Shown in pieces: positions 51,861 to 60,099 of a stretch of DNA of 64,000 bases; positions within the stretch are counted from its first letter, which is position 1, and each line of letters begins with the position of its first letter. Source of the DNA: Nocardia brasiliensis ATCC 700358 (lineage in GTDB: Bacteria; Actinomycetota; Actinomycetes; Mycobacteriales; Mycobacteriaceae); NCBI RefSeq assembly GCF_000250675.2, contig NC_018681.1:1488001-1552000 (forward strand). Reading direction: 5' to 3'. Position numbers and translations under genes: made by a program. A model generated the notes under the pieces. It ran no database searches. It had not been told where the DNA came from and saw nothing but the letters and a program-made list of their open reading frames with translations.

Positions 51861-52052
51861 TCAGCTTGCCGCGACGCCGGTCTGGCGGATCGCCTCGAGT
51901 ACTTCGCCGTAGGTGAGTGAGGAGTTCACGAGGGCGGTCTCCGACGGAACGTCGATATCGACGGAGTCGACGCCGTTGACGCCGCGCAGCTGGGATTCGA
52001 TGGCCGAAGCGGACTCGCGTGTAACGTTGTGCAGGGTGATCGTGTAGGTCAT
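51861..52052 (-). CDS. HMA-like small protein lacking the CxxC metal site
   Basis: A 63-residue ferredoxin-like-fold protein (beta-alpha-beta-beta-alpha-beta): TITLHNVTRESASAIESQLR, then GVDSVDIDVPSETALVNSSL and EVLEAIRQTGVAAS. It has the shape of a heavy-metal-associated (copper chaperone) domain, but the loop that should hold Cys-x2-Cys reads NVTRESA. It therefore cannot bind Cu(I) in the classical way. It is transcribed away from the CsbD cluster. Confidence 0.75.
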   Translation of the reverse strand: MTYTITLHNVTRESASAIESQLRGVNGVDSVDIDVPSETALVNSSLTYGEVLEAIRQTGVAAS

Positions 52053-52116
52053 GTCCTCCGAATAGACCGAATCGAGGCGTGCAAACGCCGTCGAGCAGTC
52101 GAGTTCGATTTCCTAC

Positions 52117-52141
52117 GTTTGGTTGTCGCGGCCCCGGGAAT
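52117..52141 (+). promoter_or_regulatory. SigF/SigB-type stress promoter GTTT-N15-GGGAAT
   Basis: GTTT (52117-52120) and GGGAAT (52136-52141) are separated by 15 bp, close to the mycobacterial SigF / Bacillus SigB consensus GTTT-N15-17-GGGTAT. It lies 39 bp upstream of the first gene of the CsbD cluster. Confidence 0.55.
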
Positions 52142-52179
52142 AGCCGGGTTGTCAAACAACTCGACGCAACAGGATTGTC

Positions 52180-52656
52180 ATGATCATCATCATAGGGCTC
52201 GTCGTCCTGATTGCCGCGGTGGCTGTCGGCGTCGCCGGTGTGGTGGCGAACAGCGGCGAAGGTCATTTACTGCCAGATGATTTCGCGGTTTTCGACTTCC
52301 ACTTCCACGGCTCCAGCGGTTTGCTGTTCGGCTACGGCATCGTTCTCGGCGCTATCGGGACGATCGGACTAGCCCTGGTACTGACGGGTGCTTGGCGGGT
52401 TTCCCGCCGGAGCATGGTGGCGCGGCGCGAGCTGAAGCAGTCTCGTCGTGAAATCGCGGCGGTGCGGCGCGATCTCGGCAACACCACGCCTCCGGCTCGT
52501 AAGGAGCCCATCGTGCGTCCGTCCACCGAACCCGCGACGCAACCGCCTCGCGAGTCGGTCTGGGGCCGGTTCACTCGTCGACCTGCCACAGCTCCGTCCG
52601 GTGACGCAGTACATGCCGGCAGCGCGCCTCGCGCGCAGGCGCCGACGTCGAAATAA
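52180..52656 (+). CDS. Two-helix membrane protein of the CsbD cluster
   Basis: A 158-residue protein with two hydrophobic helices (IIIIGLVVLIAAVAVGVAGV and LLFGYGIVLGAIGTIGLALV), a histidine-bearing stretch between them (FDFHFHGSSG) and a cytoplasmic tail rich in Arg, Pro and Thr. I recognise no named family with confidence. AGGA precedes the ATG and a SigF-like promoter lies upstream. With the two small genes behind it (24 and 9 bp gaps) it probably forms a general-stress operon. Confidence 0.75.
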   Translation: MIIIIGLVVLIAAVAVGVAGVVANSGEGHLLPDDFAVFDFHFHGSSGLLFGYGIVLGAIGTIGLALVLTGAWRVSRRSMVARRELKQSRREIAAVRRDLGNTTPPARKEPIVRPSTEPATQPPRESVWGRFTRRPATAPSGDAVHAGSAPRAQAPTSK

Positions 52657-52680
52657 TCATAGAGAAAAGGAAATACGACA

Positions 52681-52836
52681 ATGATTATTCTCGGACTCAT
52701 CCTCCTCATCGCCGGGTGGCTGCTCGGAATCGGATTGCTCACCACCGCAGGAATCATCATCCTCATCGTCGGCCTGGTGCTGATGGTCGCGGGTTCGGTG
52801 GGCCGCCCCGTCGGTGGCCGTCGCTGGTATTACTAG
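52681..52836 (+). CDS. Small hydrophobic membrane protein
   Basis: A 51-residue protein that is almost wholly two membrane helices (IILGLILLIAGWLLGIGLL and IIILIVGLVLMVAGSVG), ending VGGRRWYY. It matches the pattern of a short actinobacterial membrane family found near CsbD genes (DUF6131-like). AAGGAAA lies about 9 bp upstream of the ATG. It may tune membrane properties under stress; this is inference from context. Confidence 0.75.
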   Translation: MIILGLILLIAGWLLGIGLLTTAGIIILIVGLVLMVAGSVGRPVGGRRWYY

Positions 52837-52845
52837 GGACAGACC

Positions 52846-53019
52846 ATGAAGTTCGAAGACAGGATCGCGCACCAGGTGCAGGCCGCCCGGGGCAACGTCA
52901 AGAAAATCGTCGGCCGGACCACGGGAAACCGGCGCCTGGAGGGCGAAGGCCGTCGAGAACAGGCCCGCGGCAACCTGAAACGGGCCGCGGACAAATTGCG
53001 GGACGCGTTCAAGCGCTGA
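52846..53019 (+). CDS. CsbD-like stress protein
   Basis: A 57-residue highly charged protein (MKFEDRIAHQVQAARGNVKK, then GRTTGNRRLEGEGRREQARG and NLKRAADKLRD) of the CsbD family. CsbD proteins are abundant, SigB/SigF-dependent stress proteins of unknown mechanism, predicted to be helical bundles. It is the last gene of the cluster and is followed 9 bp later by a 20-bp hairpin terminator. Length and charge pattern are typical. Confidence 0.88.
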   Translation: MKFEDRIAHQVQAARGNVKKIVGRTTGNRRLEGEGRREQARGNLKRAADKLRDAFKR

Positions 53020-53028
53020 CCTGATCAC

Positions 53029-53073
53029 CGACGAAGGCCGAGGGGTACTCTCTGTACCCCTCGGCCTTCGTCG
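53029..53073. terminator. Bidirectional hairpin terminator
   Basis: Perfect 20-bp arms (53029-53048 and 53054-53073) around a 5-base loop lie between the convergent CsbD and TetR genes. It is followed by a pyrimidine stretch on the plus strand. Confidence 0.85.
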
Positions 53074-53083
53074 TCTTCTGCTG

Positions 53084-53710
53084 TCAAGCCTTCTTGTCGA
53101 TAGCGCCCGCTCCGGTGAACGCGGTGATCAGTGTGTGCACCAGCTTGTCCAGATAGTCGTCGCCGGTTGGATTGCCGCCCACCAGCTTTCGCCAGAAGAG
53201 CGGAGCGATGCACAGGTCCAGGGCGAGTTCGAGATCCAGATCCGCCGGCAGTTCGCCGCGATCTATGGCGCGGTGCAGCAACTCGGCGACCTTCACCCGG
53301 CGGCTGTGGCCGACCGACTGCAGACTTTCGGCGATGGTGGGCGAGCGAACGCCCTCGGCGAGCAGGTCGGGGATGATCCGTGCCGCCAGCGGATGACTGA
53401 ATCCGCTTGCCGTAGCAGCGAGGAACGCGCGTAGATCGCCGCGCAGCGATCCGGTGTCGGGGACGTCGGCGGCGGCCACCGCGACCCGTTCGACGAGCGC
53501 GAGCACCATCTGCTCCTTGGTCGGCCACCGCCGGTACAGCGTCGGCTTGCTGACGCCCGCGCGCCGGGCGACGCCCTCCATCGTCAGCTTCCCGTACCCG
53601 AGTTCGGCCAGCTCGGTGAACGCCGCCTGGGTGATCGCGGCGGTGACCTGTGGCTGCATCACCGCGGCGCCGGCCGGGGCGCGTTTGCGGTCGGTCGTCG
53701 GCTCCGTCAT
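53084..53710 (-). CDS. TetR family transcriptional regulator
   Basis: A 208-residue regulator with HTH LTMEGVARRAGVSKPTLYRR and the TetR_C-type C-terminal domain (FSHPLAARIIPDLLAEGVRS). The ATG at 53710 begins MTEPTTDRKRAP. It is divergent from the alpha/beta hydrolase, and the shared 112-bp region contains two inverted copies of a 14-bp element, indicating autoregulation and control of the hydrolase. Confidence 0.88.
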   Translation of the reverse strand: MTEPTTDRKRAPAGAAVMQPQVTAAITQAAFTELAELGYGKLTMEGVARRAGVSKPTLYRRWPTKEQMVLALVERVAVAAADVPDTGSLRGDLRAFLAATASGFSHPLAARIIPDLLAEGVRSPTIAESLQSVGHSRRVKVAELLHRAIDRGELPADLDLELALDLCIAPLFWRKLVGGNPTGDDYLDKLVHTLITAFTGAGAIDKKA

Positions 53711-53736
53711 CGGCTCAGCATAGCAACGACGACGAC

Positions 53737-53796
53737 ACGGTTGCGTTTCGGCGTGGATCGCCGTACCGTGGCACTCGCGCGACGAAACGTAACCGT
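53737..53796. promoter_or_regulatory. Paired inverted operator-like elements
   Basis: ACGGTTGCGTTTCG (53737-53750) and CGAAACGTAACCGT (53783-53796) are reverse complements at 13 of 14 positions, 46 bp apart. They lie in the divergent promoter between the TetR and hydrolase genes. Confidence 0.5.
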
Positions 53797-53822
53797 ATCG
53801 ACGTAAATACCGAGGTAGAGCC

Positions 53823-55022
53823 ATGAAATTCCTGTTCGACAACGAATCGTTCGACTTCGAGACGCTGCGCGCGGCGGGTTTCGCCCAGCACGACGGCGCC
53901 GAGCTCGGCGAGGTCCTGGCGACCGCGCGCCGGATCGACGATGGCGACGAGGCGGCCTGGCTGCGCGAGTGGCGGGCCACCGCAGAGCGGGTGCACGCGA
54001 TCGGCTCGGACTGCCTGGCCAAGGGCCATCGGGTGAGCGCGCGCGAGGCCCTGCTGCGGGCCTCGAACTACTACCGCACCGCCGAGTTCTACCTGCGGGA
54101 CAACCCGGCCGGTGATCCGGTGGCGCAGGAGCTGTCCCGTCGCTCGCGCGAAACCTTCGCGCAGGCAGCCGAATTGTTCGAGACCCCGGTGCGGCGGGTC
54201 TCGATTCCGTTCCAGGACACCGAACTTCCCGGCTACCTCTACCTGGTCGACGATTCCGGCGAGCCGCGCCCGACGGTGATCTTCAACAGCGGCTTCGACT
54301 CCACGCTGGAGGAATCCTGGTTCGTGCTCGCCGCCGCGGCGGTGGCGCGTGGCTACCAGGTGCTCGCCTTCGACGGCCCCGGACAGGGACAGGTGATTCG
54401 AGAACAGGGCCTGCCGTTCCGGCACGACTGGGAGGCCGTGATCACGCCGGTGGTGGATTTCGCGCGGATCATGCCGGCGATCGATCCGGACCGAATCGCG
54501 TTGTACGGCTACAGCTTGGGCGGGTACCTGGTCGCGCGCGCCGCGGCGTTCGAGCACCGCCTCGCGGCGCTAGTGCTCAATGACGGACTCTTCGACTACC
54601 ACGGGTCGAATGTGCGCATGATGCCACCGTTCCTGACCGAGTGGATCGAATCGAATCAGGATGCCGAGGCGCTCGCGGTCGCCGGGCTGATGATGGCCTA
54701 CGACACCACCGTGCGCTGGGCGCTGCGCAACGGCGTCTGGACCTTCGGTGCGGAATCGGCGGCCGACTACATCCGCAAGACCAAGCCGTACACGCTGGCC
54801 GGCATCGCGCATCAGATCGAATGTCCCACACTGGTGCTCGACGCCGAGAACGATCTGTTCTTCCGCGGTGAGCCGCAGCGCGTCTTTAAGGCGCTCACCT
54901 GCCCTAAGGAACTCATCGTCGGCACCGAGGCCGAGGGTGCGGGCGCACACTGCCACGTGGGTGCGATGACGCTGACCAACCAGCGCATCTTCGACTGGCT
55001 CGACACCACGCTCGTGGCGTAG
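53823..55022 (+). CDS. Alpha/beta hydrolase (2,6-dihydropseudooxynicotine hydrolase-like)
   Basis: A 399-residue hydrolase with a helical N-terminal domain (about 1-125) and an alpha/beta-hydrolase core. The nucleophile elbow is ALYGYSLGGYLVARAAA, an oxyanion region lies at FNSGFDSTLEESWF, the acid in VLDAENDLFF and the histidine near GAGAHCHVGA. This arrangement matches the dihydropseudooxynicotine-hydrolase/FrsA-like family that cleaves C-C or ester bonds. It is controlled by the divergent TetR gene through paired elements. The natural substrate is unknown. Confidence 0.82.
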   Translation: MKFLFDNESFDFETLRAAGFAQHDGAELGEVLATARRIDDGDEAAWLREWRATAERVHAIGSDCLAKGHRVSAREALLRASNYYRTAEFYLRDNPAGDPVAQELSRRSRETFAQAAELFETPVRRVSIPFQDTELPGYLYLVDDSGEPRPTVIFNSGFDSTLEESWFVLAAAAVARGYQVLAFDGPGQGQVIREQGLPFRHDWEAVITPVVDFARIMPAIDPDRIALYGYSLGGYLVARAAAFEHRLAALVLNDGLFDYHGSNVRMMPPFLTEWIESNQDAEALAVAGLMMAYDTTVRWALRNGVWTFGAESAADYIRKTKPYTLAGIAHQIECPTLVLDAENDLFFRGEPQRVFKALTCPKELIVGTEAEGAGAHCHVGAMTLTNQRIFDWLDTTLVA

Positions 55023-55077
55023 AAGGTTCGCGTCCCCGCTGCTTCGCACCGAAACAGCCTGTGCGACAGCAGGAAGG

Positions 55078-55803
55078 TCAGATGCCCGCGACGTCCGCCA
55101 GCTGGCCGATGCCGTAGGTGACGGCCATCGCCAGCACGCCGCCGAGCACCACGCGCAGCACCGCGCGACCGGGTGCGCTGCCGCCCAGGCGTGCGCTGAC
55201 CGAGCCGGTGAGCGCCAGCGCGACGATCACCGCGGCGAAGGTCACCGGTATGCGCACCGAGACCGGCGGCAGCAGGATCGCGAGCAGCGGCAGCAGCGCG
55301 CCGACGGTGAACGACACCGCCGAGGAGAGGGCCGCGTGCCAGGGGTTCGTCAGTTCGGTGGGGTCCAGGCCGAGTTCGACTTCGGCGTGCGCGGTGAACG
55401 CGTCGTGCGCGGTGAGTTCCGCGGCGACCTGGCGGGCCGTCTCCGGGGAGAGGCCTTTGGCCTCGTAGATCCCGGCCAGCTCCGCCAGTTCGTACTCGGG
55501 TTCCTCGCGCAGTTCCCGCTGCTCCTTGGCGAGCAGCGCACGTTCGGAATCACGTTGCGTGCTGACCGACACGTATTCGCCGACCGCCATCGAGATCGCG
55601 CCCGCCGAGAGGCCCGCGATGCCCGCGGTGAAAATCGCCCCGGTGCTGGTGGTCGCCGCCGCGACGCCGACCACCAGGCCCGCGGTGGAGACGATCCCGT
55701 CGTTCGCGCCGAGCACCCCGGCGCGCAACCAGTTCAGCTTGGACGCCAGCCCTTCGGCGTGGGGTTCGTGCGGGTGCGCTCCCGCGGCGGCGGTTTCGGC
55801 CAT
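55078..55803 (-). CDS. VIT1/CCC1-family transporter
   Basis: A 241-residue membrane protein starting with a short His-containing tail (GAHPHEPHAEG). The family opening LNWLRAGVLGANDGIVSTAG is followed by SMAVGEYVSVSTQRDSERAL, a long soluble acidic helical domain (about 85-150) that may bind metal, and three further helices at the C-terminus. VIT1/CCC1 proteins move Fe2+ or Mn2+ out of the cytoplasm in exchange for protons. It stands alone, convergent with the hydrolase. Confidence 0.88.
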   Translation of the reverse strand: MAETAAAGAHPHEPHAEGLASKLNWLRAGVLGANDGIVSTAGLVVGVAAATTSTGAIFTAGIAGLSAGAISMAVGEYVSVSTQRDSERALLAKEQRELREEPEYELAELAGIYEAKGLSPETARQVAAELTAHDAFTAHAEVELGLDPTELTNPWHAALSSAVSFTVGALLPLLAILLPPVSVRIPVTFAAVIVALALTGSVSARLGGSAPGRAVLRVVLGGVLAMAVTYGIGQLADVAGI

Positions 55804-55840
55804 GCGTCGAAGACTAGCCGCGCGCGGGACGCAAACCGGT

Positions 55841-56386
55841 TCAGCAACCCGGTGACAGGAACGCCCGCAGGTACCCCGCCGACTGGCGCAGGTACATCCA
55901 GGCCCAGAAACGCAGCCCCGAAGCGCTCGGGCTGGCCACCATGGTTACCTCGCCGTCGAAGCATTTCTGCACGATGTAGCGGGCACGGGAGACGTGCGGC
56001 GTGTAGGTCACCACGATGATGTGCCGCCAGCCGAATTGCCGTGCGCGCCGCCGGATCTCCTGCGCCTCACCCTCGGTTGTCCACGGATCCGGGATGAAAC
56101 AGCTGACCGTGAATTCGAAACGGCCCGCGCAGTATTTATCCATCTCGTGGTCGTCGAGGCCGGTGGAGCGCGAGATCAACAGCGTGGGCGCGTACCCGCG
56201 CTCGGCCAGCTCCAATCCGACGTCGAAACGTTCGTAAGCGGTGCCGCCGAGCACCACGATGGCATCGGCGCGCCGCAGCGGGTCGAGCTGCGGACGGACG
56301 TACACCGGCCACCCCGCGGCCCCGATCACGACCACCAGGGCGAGCAGGGCACCGAAGAAGATCCCCGCTCGTCGCAGGCCGGCCAC
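55841..56386 (-). CDS. DUF218/SanA-like membrane protein (YdcF family)
   Basis: A 181-residue protein with one N-terminal membrane helix (AGIFFGALLALVVVIGAAGW) and an extracytoplasmic DUF218 domain: DAIVVLGGTAYERFDVGLEL, GYAPTLLISRS, STTEGEA-like PWTTEGEAQEI and HIIVVTYTPHVSRARYIVQK. Such proteins are implicated in envelope integrity and vancomycin sensitivity in other bacteria. GTG 56386 is the probable start; the open frame upstream runs antisense to other genes. Two or three cysteines (YCAGR, SCFIP, KCFDG) lie outside the membrane. Confidence 0.82.
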   Translation of the reverse strand: MAGLRRAGIFFGALLALVVVIGAAGWPVYVRPQLDPLRRADAIVVLGGTAYERFDVGLELAERGYAPTLLISRSTGLDDHEMDKYCAGRFEFTVSCFIPDPWTTEGEAQEIRRRARQFGWRHIIVVTYTPHVSRARYIVQKCFDGEVTMVASPSASGLRFWAWMYLRQSAGYLRAFLSPGC

Positions 56387-56424
56387 ATCCGCAGACGATA
56401 CCCAACCCCGCACCCGTGCCGACC

Positions 56425-56817
56425 TCACGCAGGTGGGAAGGCGTACACCCGTTCCGGTGTGATCCGCACGATCAACCGCTCGGCTGCGGGCTCCGGTGGC
56501 GGTGTCGCCCCGGCCATGTACTTCGCGTACATCTGATGCAAAAGCACCTTGCCCGGATCGTCGGTGAGCGTCACGTGGCCGCGCACCTCGGCGTAGCGGC
56601 CGGTGTCCGTGCTGAGGACGAGCAGGCTGACTCGGGGATCGCGCAGCATGTTGCGCGTCTTCAGCCGCCCTTTGATCGTGCTGAACACCAAGACGTCCGC
56701 GTCGTGGTCGACGAAGATCACCGAGGATTGCGGGCGACCGTCGGCATTCGAGGTCGCGAGTATCGCCGCGTGTGGCGCATCGATCAGCGCACGGACGATA
56801 TCGAGCGCAGCAGTCAT
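56425..56817 (-). CDS. PPOX-class F420-dependent enzyme-like protein
   Basis: A 130-residue split-barrel protein: PHAAILATSNADGRPQSSVI, VLVFSTIKGRLKTRNMLRDP, then VSLLVLSTDTGRYAEVRGHV. The pattern is that of actinobacterial TIGR03618-type F420-binding enzymes. GAGGAAA upstream of the ATG at 56817 supports the start. It is divergent from the ECF sigma factor (152 bp between starts). It is distinct in sequence from the PPOX protein at 30688. Confidence 0.87.
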   Translation of the reverse strand: MTAALDIVRALIDAPHAAILATSNADGRPQSSVIFVDHDADVLVFSTIKGRLKTRNMLRDPRVSLLVLSTDTGRYAEVRGHVTLTDDPGKVLLHQMYAKYMAGATPPPEPAAERLIVRITPERVYAFPPA

Positions 56818-56969
56818 GGTTTTTCCTCTGTTCGGGAGTGGTTCCGATAGGGCAGACCTGGTGATCGGCGCTGCGGAATCGGGTGACACCGATTCTTTTC
56901 CTGGCCGGTTCCGGTCTTACTCGGCAGCGGCTCGTGTGTTGTGGGCCGGACCGGAGAGGACCTTCGCGG

Positions 56970-58028
56970 ATGACCACAGTGTCCGAAGCCGAATTCGTGC
57001 GGCGCACCCAGCCGTATCGCCGGGAATTACTCGCGCACTGCTATCGGATGCTCGGCTCGGTGCACGACGCCGAGGATCTCGTCCAGGAGACGTATCTGCG
57101 GGCGTGGCGGTCGTTCGACACATTCGAAGGGCGCTCCTCGGTGCGAACCTGGCTGTATCGGATCGCCACCAACGCCTGCCTGACCGCGTTGGCGGCAGGC
57201 GCCCACCGGGCGCTGCCCGCCGGGCTCGGCGCCGCGAGCGGCGACCCGTACGCCGAACCTGTCCTGGCGGCGTCCTGGATCGGCTGGGTGCAACCACTGC
57301 CCGATGCGCTCGTCGCCGCCGAATCGGGGGACCCGGCGAGCGTGGCCGTCAACCGGGACAGTCTGCGGCTGGCGCTCATCCACTGTCTGCAATCGCTGAC
57401 CGAGAACCAGCGTGCGGTCCTGCTGCTCCGCGACGTGCTCGGCATGACCACCGCGGAGGTCGCGACGATCCTGGACACCAGCACCGCCGCCGTCAAGAGC
57501 ACCCTGCAGCGCGCCCGCGCCCGGCTCGACAGAACCGCTGCCGTAGCAGAACACGCCGTGCCGCCGACCGAGCCCGGTCAACGCGCGCTGCTGGACGAGT
57601 ACATCGCCGCGTTCGAGCGCTCCGACGCGATCGCCCTGGAACGGCTGCTGCATCGGGACGCCGTGCTCGAGATGCCGCCCGCGCGGACCTGGTTCCAGGG
57701 CAAGCGCACCTGCATGGCTTATCTCGCGGGGCAGGCGCTCGGTGCGCCGGGGGACTGGCTGCTGTACCCGACGGCCGCGAACGGGCAGCCCGCCGCGGTG
57801 GCGTATCGGCGCGAAAGCTCCGGGTACTACCGGGCTTTCGGCGTCGCCGTCTTGACGACCACGCCGGAGGTCATCCGTCGGATCGTCGCCTTCGGTGACC
57901 CTACGCTGGTTTCCGCCTTCGGCTTTCCCGCGGAAATCAGCGGCACAGTTGATCGAGGTGTTCGCGGAGCAGCTCCCGAACGCGTTCCGGAGGAACCTTT
58001 TCCGGGCGGATCAGGGCTTGCACGGTGA
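56970..58028 (+). CDS. ECF sigma factor with SnoaL-like C-terminal domain (SigG-like, TIGR02960 type)
   Basis: A 352-residue sigma factor. Region 2 is YRRELLAHCYRMLGSVHDAE and TWLYRIATNACLTALAAGAH, and region 4 is LGMTTAEVATILDTSTAAVK. A C-terminal SnoaL-like domain (LLDEYIAAFERSDAIALERL to VIRRIVAFGDPTLVSAFGFP) regulates activity in place of an anti-sigma factor. The WVQPLPD-type linker marks the SigG/TIGR02960 group. The last ~30 residues are encoded opposite the end of the TetR gene and look non-homologous, so a lost stop codon may have extended the protein. GAGAGGA precedes the ATG. Confidence 0.88.
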   Translation: MTTVSEAEFVRRTQPYRRELLAHCYRMLGSVHDAEDLVQETYLRAWRSFDTFEGRSSVRTWLYRIATNACLTALAAGAHRALPAGLGAASGDPYAEPVLAASWIGWVQPLPDALVAAESGDPASVAVNRDSLRLALIHCLQSLTENQRAVLLLRDVLGMTTAEVATILDTSTAAVKSTLQRARARLDRTAAVAEHAVPPTEPGQRALLDEYIAAFERSDAIALERLLHRDAVLEMPPARTWFQGKRTCMAYLAGQALGAPGDWLLYPTAANGQPAAVAYRRESSGYYRAFGVAVLTTTPEVIRRIVAFGDPTLVSAFGFPAEISGTVDRGVRGAAPERVPEEPFPGGSGLAR

Positions 58029-58539
58029 GGCCGTCGACGAAGACGTAGAGCCGTTGGGCTTCCCGTTCGAGGTCGAGGCCGGCGCGCAGGACTCCGCTCG
58101 CGGCGAGTTCGTCGAGCACCCAGGCGACGAGTTCCGCTGTGGCGTCGTACAGTTCGTCGCTGCTCTGTCGTAGGGCGGGCTCGGTCAGCGCGCGGCCCAG
58201 GAAGGCCAGCCAGACCTTGGTCACCGTGTGTTGCCGCGGGCCGGTCGGCAGCAGGCCGGTGAGCAGGATCTGCGCCGCCCGGTCGACCGGGTCGGCGGCG
58301 AGATCCAGCTGTCGGATCCGGTCCATCATGCCCTCGCCGACCATGCCGAGCGAGAACGCGAGCAACTCGGACTGCGTCGAGAAGTAGTGCCGCAGGCTGC
58401 CCATCGACATCCCGGCTTCGGTGGCGACCTTGCGTACCGAGGCGTGCTCGAGTCCGTCGCGCTCGATCACCCGCCACGCCGCTTCGGCGATCGCGTGCCG
58501 TCGCTGCTGGTGCGCCTGCTGGTCCACGGTTCGAGCCAC
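57937..58539 (-). CDS. TetR family transcriptional regulator
   Basis: A 200-residue regulator starting at the GTG at 58539; the alternative ATG 58572 would put the operator-like dyad inside the gene. HTH residues are ASVRKVATEAGMSMGSLRHY, and the C-terminal domain resembles the BetI-like TetR group (WLAFLGRALTEPALRQSSDE). It is divergent from the TAP-like hydrolase, with a 16-bp dyad between. Its 3' end overlaps the convergent sigma factor by 92 bp. Confidence 0.87.
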   Translation of the reverse strand: MARTVDQQAHQQRRHAIAEAAWRVIERDGLEHASVRKVATEAGMSMGSLRHYFSTQSELLAFSLGMVGEGMMDRIRQLDLAADPVDRAAQILLTGLLPTGPRQHTVTKVWLAFLGRALTEPALRQSSDELYDATAELVAWVLDELAASGVLRAGLDLEREAQRLYVFVDGLTVQALIRPEKVPPERVRELLREHLDQLCR

Positions 58540-58549
58540 CTCGTATTTG

Positions 58550-58565
58550 TAGCACGGCTGTGCTA
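58550..58565. promoter_or_regulatory. Inverted repeat TAGCAC-ggct-GTGCTA
   Basis: Perfect 6-bp arms with a 4-bp spacer, 11 bp upstream of the TetR start and 45 bp upstream of the hydrolase start. It is the likely operator for the TetR protein. Confidence 0.55.
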
Positions 58566-58609
58566 GCTTCATTACCAATACAGTCGTGCTGAGAAAGCGG
58601 AGAACAGTG

Positions 58610-60049
58610 ATGCGGTGGTTCGGAGCGGTACTCGCGGTCGTGGCGCTCGCCGCCGGGGCTTGTTCGGCGGCGCCGTCCCGCCCGGCCGGGCCCGCGTGGT
58701 CGCCGTGTCAGGGCGTCGCCGACAACGGGCGGCAGTGGGAATGCGCGACGATCACCGCCGCGCGGGACCATCGCGATCCCGGCGCGGGCACGATCGAACT
58801 CGCGTTGATCCGCACCCGCAGCGCCGATCCCGCGCAACGACTCGGCTCGTTGGTCTACAACCCCGGCGGACCCGGCGGTTCCGGCCTGGAAACCGTTGGG
58901 GGCGTGGCGACCCGGTTCTCCGCACTGCTGGATCGGTATGACCTGGTGTCCTGGGATCCGCGCGGGGTGGGTCGTAGCACTCCAGTTGTCTGCACGGAAA
59001 CCGCACTGCCCGAACGTGTTCCGCGTACTGACGCCGAGTGGGCCGAGATCGACGCGAGCAGCAGGCAATTCGCTGATTCGTGCGTCGCGGGTTCGGGTGC
59101 GTTGCTGCCCTACGTCGGATTGTTCGACTCCGCGCGCGACCTCGATCTCGTCCGGGCCGCGGTCGGCGACGACCGGCTCAACTACCTCGGCGTCTCCTAT
59201 GGCGGGCAGCTCGGAGCCGCGTACGCCACGCTCTTCCCGGAGCGGGTCGGACGCATGCTGCTCGACGCCCCCGGCACCCCGTTGCGCACCTTCCGGCAGA
59301 GCCTGCTCGATCAGTCCGCGGGCAGTGAGGCGGCGCTGCGTGACTTCCTCACTTTCTGTGTCGCCCAGGGGAATTGCCCACTCGGTGCGACGGCGGAGCA
59401 GGCCCTGGTCCGGGTCGACGACTTCCTCGCCCGCACGGAGATATCGCCGCTGCCCACCGGGCGCGGAACGCCGCTCACCCGGTCGGTCGCGACCGCCGGA
59501 CTGGGTCTCGGTGCCGCCGCCCCCGAGGTGTGGCCGCATCTGATCACCGCCCTCGCCCAAGCCATCGCCGGCAACGGCGACGAACTCGTCGGCTACGCCG
59601 ACCTTTTCGCCGGCCTGCGCCCCGACGGCACCCGCTCCAACTTCGCCGCCATCAACACCGCCGCCAACTGCGCCGACTATCCGGACGTCTACTCCGTCGC
59701 CCAGGTCCGCACCCTCCTACCCGAGTTCGCCGCCACAGCACCACGTTTCGGCGAACTGACCGCCCTCCGGCTAGCCGAATGTGCCTACTGGCCGGTCCAC
59801 GGCGTCGGCCGCGCCCCACTGGGCGCCGCAGGCGCACCCCCGATCCTGTTGATCGGCAACACCGGCGACCCAGAAGCCCCCCTCGCCTGGGTAACCGAAC
59901 TAGCCCAAGCCCTCCCCTCCGCCCGCCTCCTCACCTACCACGGCGTCGGCCACGGCGCCTACGGCGGAGTAAACACCTGCGTCGACCGAACGGTAAACGC
60001 CTACTTGCGCGACGGAGCTGTGCCGGACCGCGAAACAACCTGCCGATGA
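58610..60049 (+). CDS. Secreted TAP-like alpha/beta hydrolase (S33 peptidase type)
   Basis: A 479-residue exported hydrolase with a signal peptide or lipoprotein signal (AVLAVVALAAGACSAAP; the -3 Ala makes lipidation uncertain). The catalytic Ser lies in LGVSYGGQLGAAY, the Asp in IGNTGDPEAPLAW and the His in GVGHGAYGG; the C-terminal part is a TAP-like domain. It resembles mycobacterial CaeA/Hip1 and Streptomyces tripeptidyl aminopeptidases that trim peptides outside the cell. Two adjacent Cys (NTCVD, ETTCR) at the C-terminus suggest a disulfide. It is regulated by the divergent TetR. Confidence 0.88.
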   Translation: MRWFGAVLAVVALAAGACSAAPSRPAGPAWSPCQGVADNGRQWECATITAARDHRDPGAGTIELALIRTRSADPAQRLGSLVYNPGGPGGSGLETVGGVATRFSALLDRYDLVSWDPRGVGRSTPVVCTETALPERVPRTDAEWAEIDASSRQFADSCVAGSGALLPYVGLFDSARDLDLVRAAVGDDRLNYLGVSYGGQLGAAYATLFPERVGRMLLDAPGTPLRTFRQSLLDQSAGSEAALRDFLTFCVAQGNCPLGATAEQALVRVDDFLARTEISPLPTGRGTPLTRSVATAGLGLGAAAPEVWPHLITALAQAIAGNGDELVGYADLFAGLRPDGTRSNFAAINTAANCADYPDVYSVAQVRTLLPEFAATAPRFGELTALRLAECAYWPVHGVGRAPLGAAGAPPILLIGNTGDPEAPLAWVTELAQALPSARLLTYHGVGHGAYGGVNTCVDRTVNAYLRDGAVPDRETTCR

Positions 60050-60099
60050 CCCCGCCGTCGGAGGCCGCGCCGCCGGTCTGGGTGAGGCTACCGGCCATG

